Shown: positions 34,458 through 34,502 of the stretch, piece by piece
Numbering within the stretch: position 1 is the stretch's first letter
Layout: each line of letters opens with the position of its first letter
DNA from: Prevotellaceae bacterium
Lineage (GTDB): Bacteria > Bacteroidota > Bacteroidia > Bacteroidales > Paludibacteraceae
Assembly (NCBI GenBank): GCA_031270065.1
Contig: JAISYF010000196.1
Coordinates: forward strand, 1 to 34,502
DNA length: 34,502 nt
Reading direction: 5' to 3'
The notes under the pieces: model-generated
Told to the model about the DNA's origin: nothing
The model's input: the letters and a program-made list of their open reading frames with translations, nothing else
Database searches by the model: none
Translations under genes and position numbers: made by a program

Positions 34458-34502
34458 TTTTTACACTTATTTTTGAATGGTATTTGAAAATAGGTGTAAA
34501 AA
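34458..34502. repeat. 20-bp imperfect inverted repeat at window end
   Basis: The left arm (34458-34477) begins TTTTTACACTTATTTT. The reverse complement of the right arm (34483-34502) begins TTTTTACACCTATTTT. They match at 17 of 20 positions around a 5-nt loop. It could be a terminator-like hairpin, an element end or part of a recombination site; it runs up to the window edge. Confidence 0.5.

Overview
The window looks like chromosomal DNA of an AT-rich member of the Bacteroidota, probably Bacteroidales. Five things point there: a SusC/SusD pair with SusE-like lipoproteins; type IX secretion (T9SS)-like C-terminal tails; promoters of the Bacteroidota form TTG-N19-TAnnTTTG; DUF2723 and DUF6377 proteins; and a carboxynorspermidine decarboxylase. 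No species is assigned. All names come from reading translations and motifs by eye; no database search was run.

Layout. (1) 1-654: the tail of an Rpn-type (PD-(D/E)XK transposase-like) protein, a small palindromic MITE-like element, and the promoter of a polysaccharide utilization locus (PUL). (2) 655-12085: a seven-gene plus-strand PUL: SusC, SusD, two SusE-like lipoproteins, a GH13 amylase-like lipoprotein, a large beta-helix enzyme that reads as GH87 (alpha-1,3-glucanase/mycodextranase type) with a starch-binding-like module and a T9SS tail, and a secreted starch-binding-like protein. GH13, GH87 and repeated CBM26-like modules together suggest an alpha-glucan containing 1,3 and 1,4 linkages, such as a nigeran-like fungal glucan. 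(3) 12086-20794: housekeeping and redox genes (sufB, rubrerythrin, a flippase, korB, nspC with a GNAT protein, an NfnA-like flavoprotein). SufB, KorB and NfnA each appear without their usual partner genes. (4) 20808-24643: an AT-rich two-gene restriction-modification-like module, an Eco57I-type adenine methyltransferase overlapping a PD-(D/E)XK-like protein. (5) 24744-34053: an AHSA1-like protein, cytidine deaminase, a TPR/DUF6377 membrane regulator, aspS, a DUF2156 protein and a large DUF2723 membrane protein. (6) 34251-34502: tRNA-Ser(CGA), then a G9 tract, short repeats and a 20-bp inverted repeat, possibly the edge of an integrated element.

Most intergenic regions are filled with related repeats: AATTTGA/TCAAATT arrays that end in a conserved promoter segment (ATGYTACCTTTGCA) in front of sufB, the flippase gene and aspS. 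The promoter end alone stands in front of the DUF2156 gene. The repeats may therefore distribute promoters. The most interesting items are the GH13/GH87 PUL, the promoter-bearing repeat, the two-gene restriction-like module, and the 13-bp perfect inverted repeat spanning the sufB leader.
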